A stretch of DNA of 8,303 nucleotides from Bacteroidota bacterium. Lineage in GTDB: Bacteria; Bacteroidota; Bacteroidia; Bacteroidales; Prolixibacteraceae. Below the pieces are notes generated by a model. It had not been told where the DNA came from. It searched no databases and saw nothing but the letters and a program-made list of their open reading frames with translations. Made by a program: the position numbers and the translations under genes. Shown piece by piece: positions 8,141-8,303 of the stretch (its first letter is position 1; each line of letters starts with the position of its first letter). The stretch is from positions 1 to 8,303 of the forward strand of contig JABMPI010000491.1 in NCBI GenBank assembly GCA_013203755.1, read 5' to 3'.

Positions 8141-8169
8141 TTGGAGATTTATATATTAAAATCTATTTG
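8141..8169 (+). promoter_or_regulatory. Possible Bacteroidota-type promoter ahead of the Tat-exported gene
   Basis: The 117-base gap after the GH106-like gene contains TTG at 8141-8143 and TCTATTTG at 8162-8169, 18 bases apart. This resembles the phylum's primary sigma-factor consensus (TTG near -33 and TAnnTTTG near -7, about 19 bases apart), with one mismatch in the -7 box. Initiation would fall around 8175 and leave a leader of roughly 30 bases before the ATG at 8207. In such A/T-rich DNA a match this short can arise by chance, so this is a candidate only. No convincing terminator hairpin was found in the same gap, so readthrough from the upstream operon remains possible. Confidence 0.3.
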
Positions 8170-8206
8170 GTAAACTTAAATTATTTCAAATCAAAATAAC
8201 TAAACG

Positions 8207-8303
8207 ATGAATAAACCTAGAAGGACATTCTTAAAACAAACCAGCCTGGCGATAGCGGGAATAGCAGTCGCTCCGTCAATAGTATATTCGCAAAATCCGG
8301 AAG
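8207..8303 (+). CDS. N-terminus of a Tat-exported protein (3' partial)
   Basis: Only 32 codons are present before the right edge. The N-terminus reads 'MNKPRRTFLKQTSLAIAG' and continues with a hydrophobic stretch ending 'APSIVYS' before Gln-Asn. This is a clear twin-arginine signal: Arg5-Arg6 in an 'RRxFLK' motif, a moderately hydrophobic core, and a probable cleavage site before Gln29. The mature protein is therefore expected to be folded, often with a bound cofactor, before export to the periplasm. In Bacteroidota glycan loci, leaders of this kind commonly precede Gfo/Idh/MocA-type NAD-dependent oxidoreductases (including GH109-like enzymes) or sugar isomerase/epimerase-like proteins, but nothing of the mature domain is visible, so no function is assigned. 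The start is the first ATG after an A-rich stretch with stop codons upstream in the gap, and the leader fits it exactly. Confidence 0.75.
   Translation, partial: MNKPRRTFLKQTSLAIAGIAVAPSIVYSQNPE

Noticed and set aside
8127..8145. Inverted repeat TCCGAA...TTGGA as a terminator after the GH106-like gene
   Set aside because: The stem is only about five pairs with a bulge and no T-tract follows, so it is too weak to call.
1..8303. tRNA, rRNA, CRISPR array, insertion sequence or long direct repeats
   Set aside because: Coding sequence fills almost the entire window and no such signature was seen on reading either strand.

Overview
The window looks like part of a glycan-degradation locus (a PUL-type cluster) from a Bacteroidota bacterium. 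Every gene visible from its start encodes an export signal. Signal-peptide cleavage sites have the 'xxx|Q' form common in this phylum. Start codons sit in A/T-rich contexts without a strong Shine-Dalgarno, and the enzyme families (GH27, GH43-like five-bladed propeller, GH106-like) are typical of Bacteroidota saccharolytic loci. A free-living or environmental Bacteroidales/Marinilabiliales-type lineage is plausible, but this is inference and not resolvable from the window.

Layout, all on the + strand: (1) the C-terminal 444 codons of an Ig-like + GH27 alpha-galactosidase, entering from the left edge and ending at 1337; (2) a 645-residue secreted protein of unrecognised family, 1347-3284, helix-rich in its N-terminal half and strand-rich in its C-terminal half, resembling alpha/alpha-toroid polysaccharide lyases or hydrolases; (3) a 354-residue lipoprotein with a GH43-like five-bladed propeller, 3281-4345; (4) a 1245-residue GH106-like / GH2-superfamily glycosidase, 4352-8089, with an unusually long chain of C-terminal beta-sandwich modules; (5) after a 117-base gap with a possible Bacteroidota promoter, the first 32 codons of a Tat-exported protein from 8207, running off the right edge.

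Genes 1-4 are packed with gaps of 9, -4 and 6 bases and read as one transcription unit whose promoter lies outside the window. They probably act together in the periplasm, or at the cell surface for the lipoprotein, to strip side-chain sugars (alpha-galactose, probably alpha-L-rhamnose, and an unknown linkage) from a branched heteropolysaccharide such as a pectic or gum-like glycan. No SusC/SusD pair, regulator, sulfatase, RNA gene, mobile element or CRISPR array is visible. The most interesting item is gene 2: a complete, secreted, conserved-looking protein embedded among glycosidases that matches no CAZyme family I can name.
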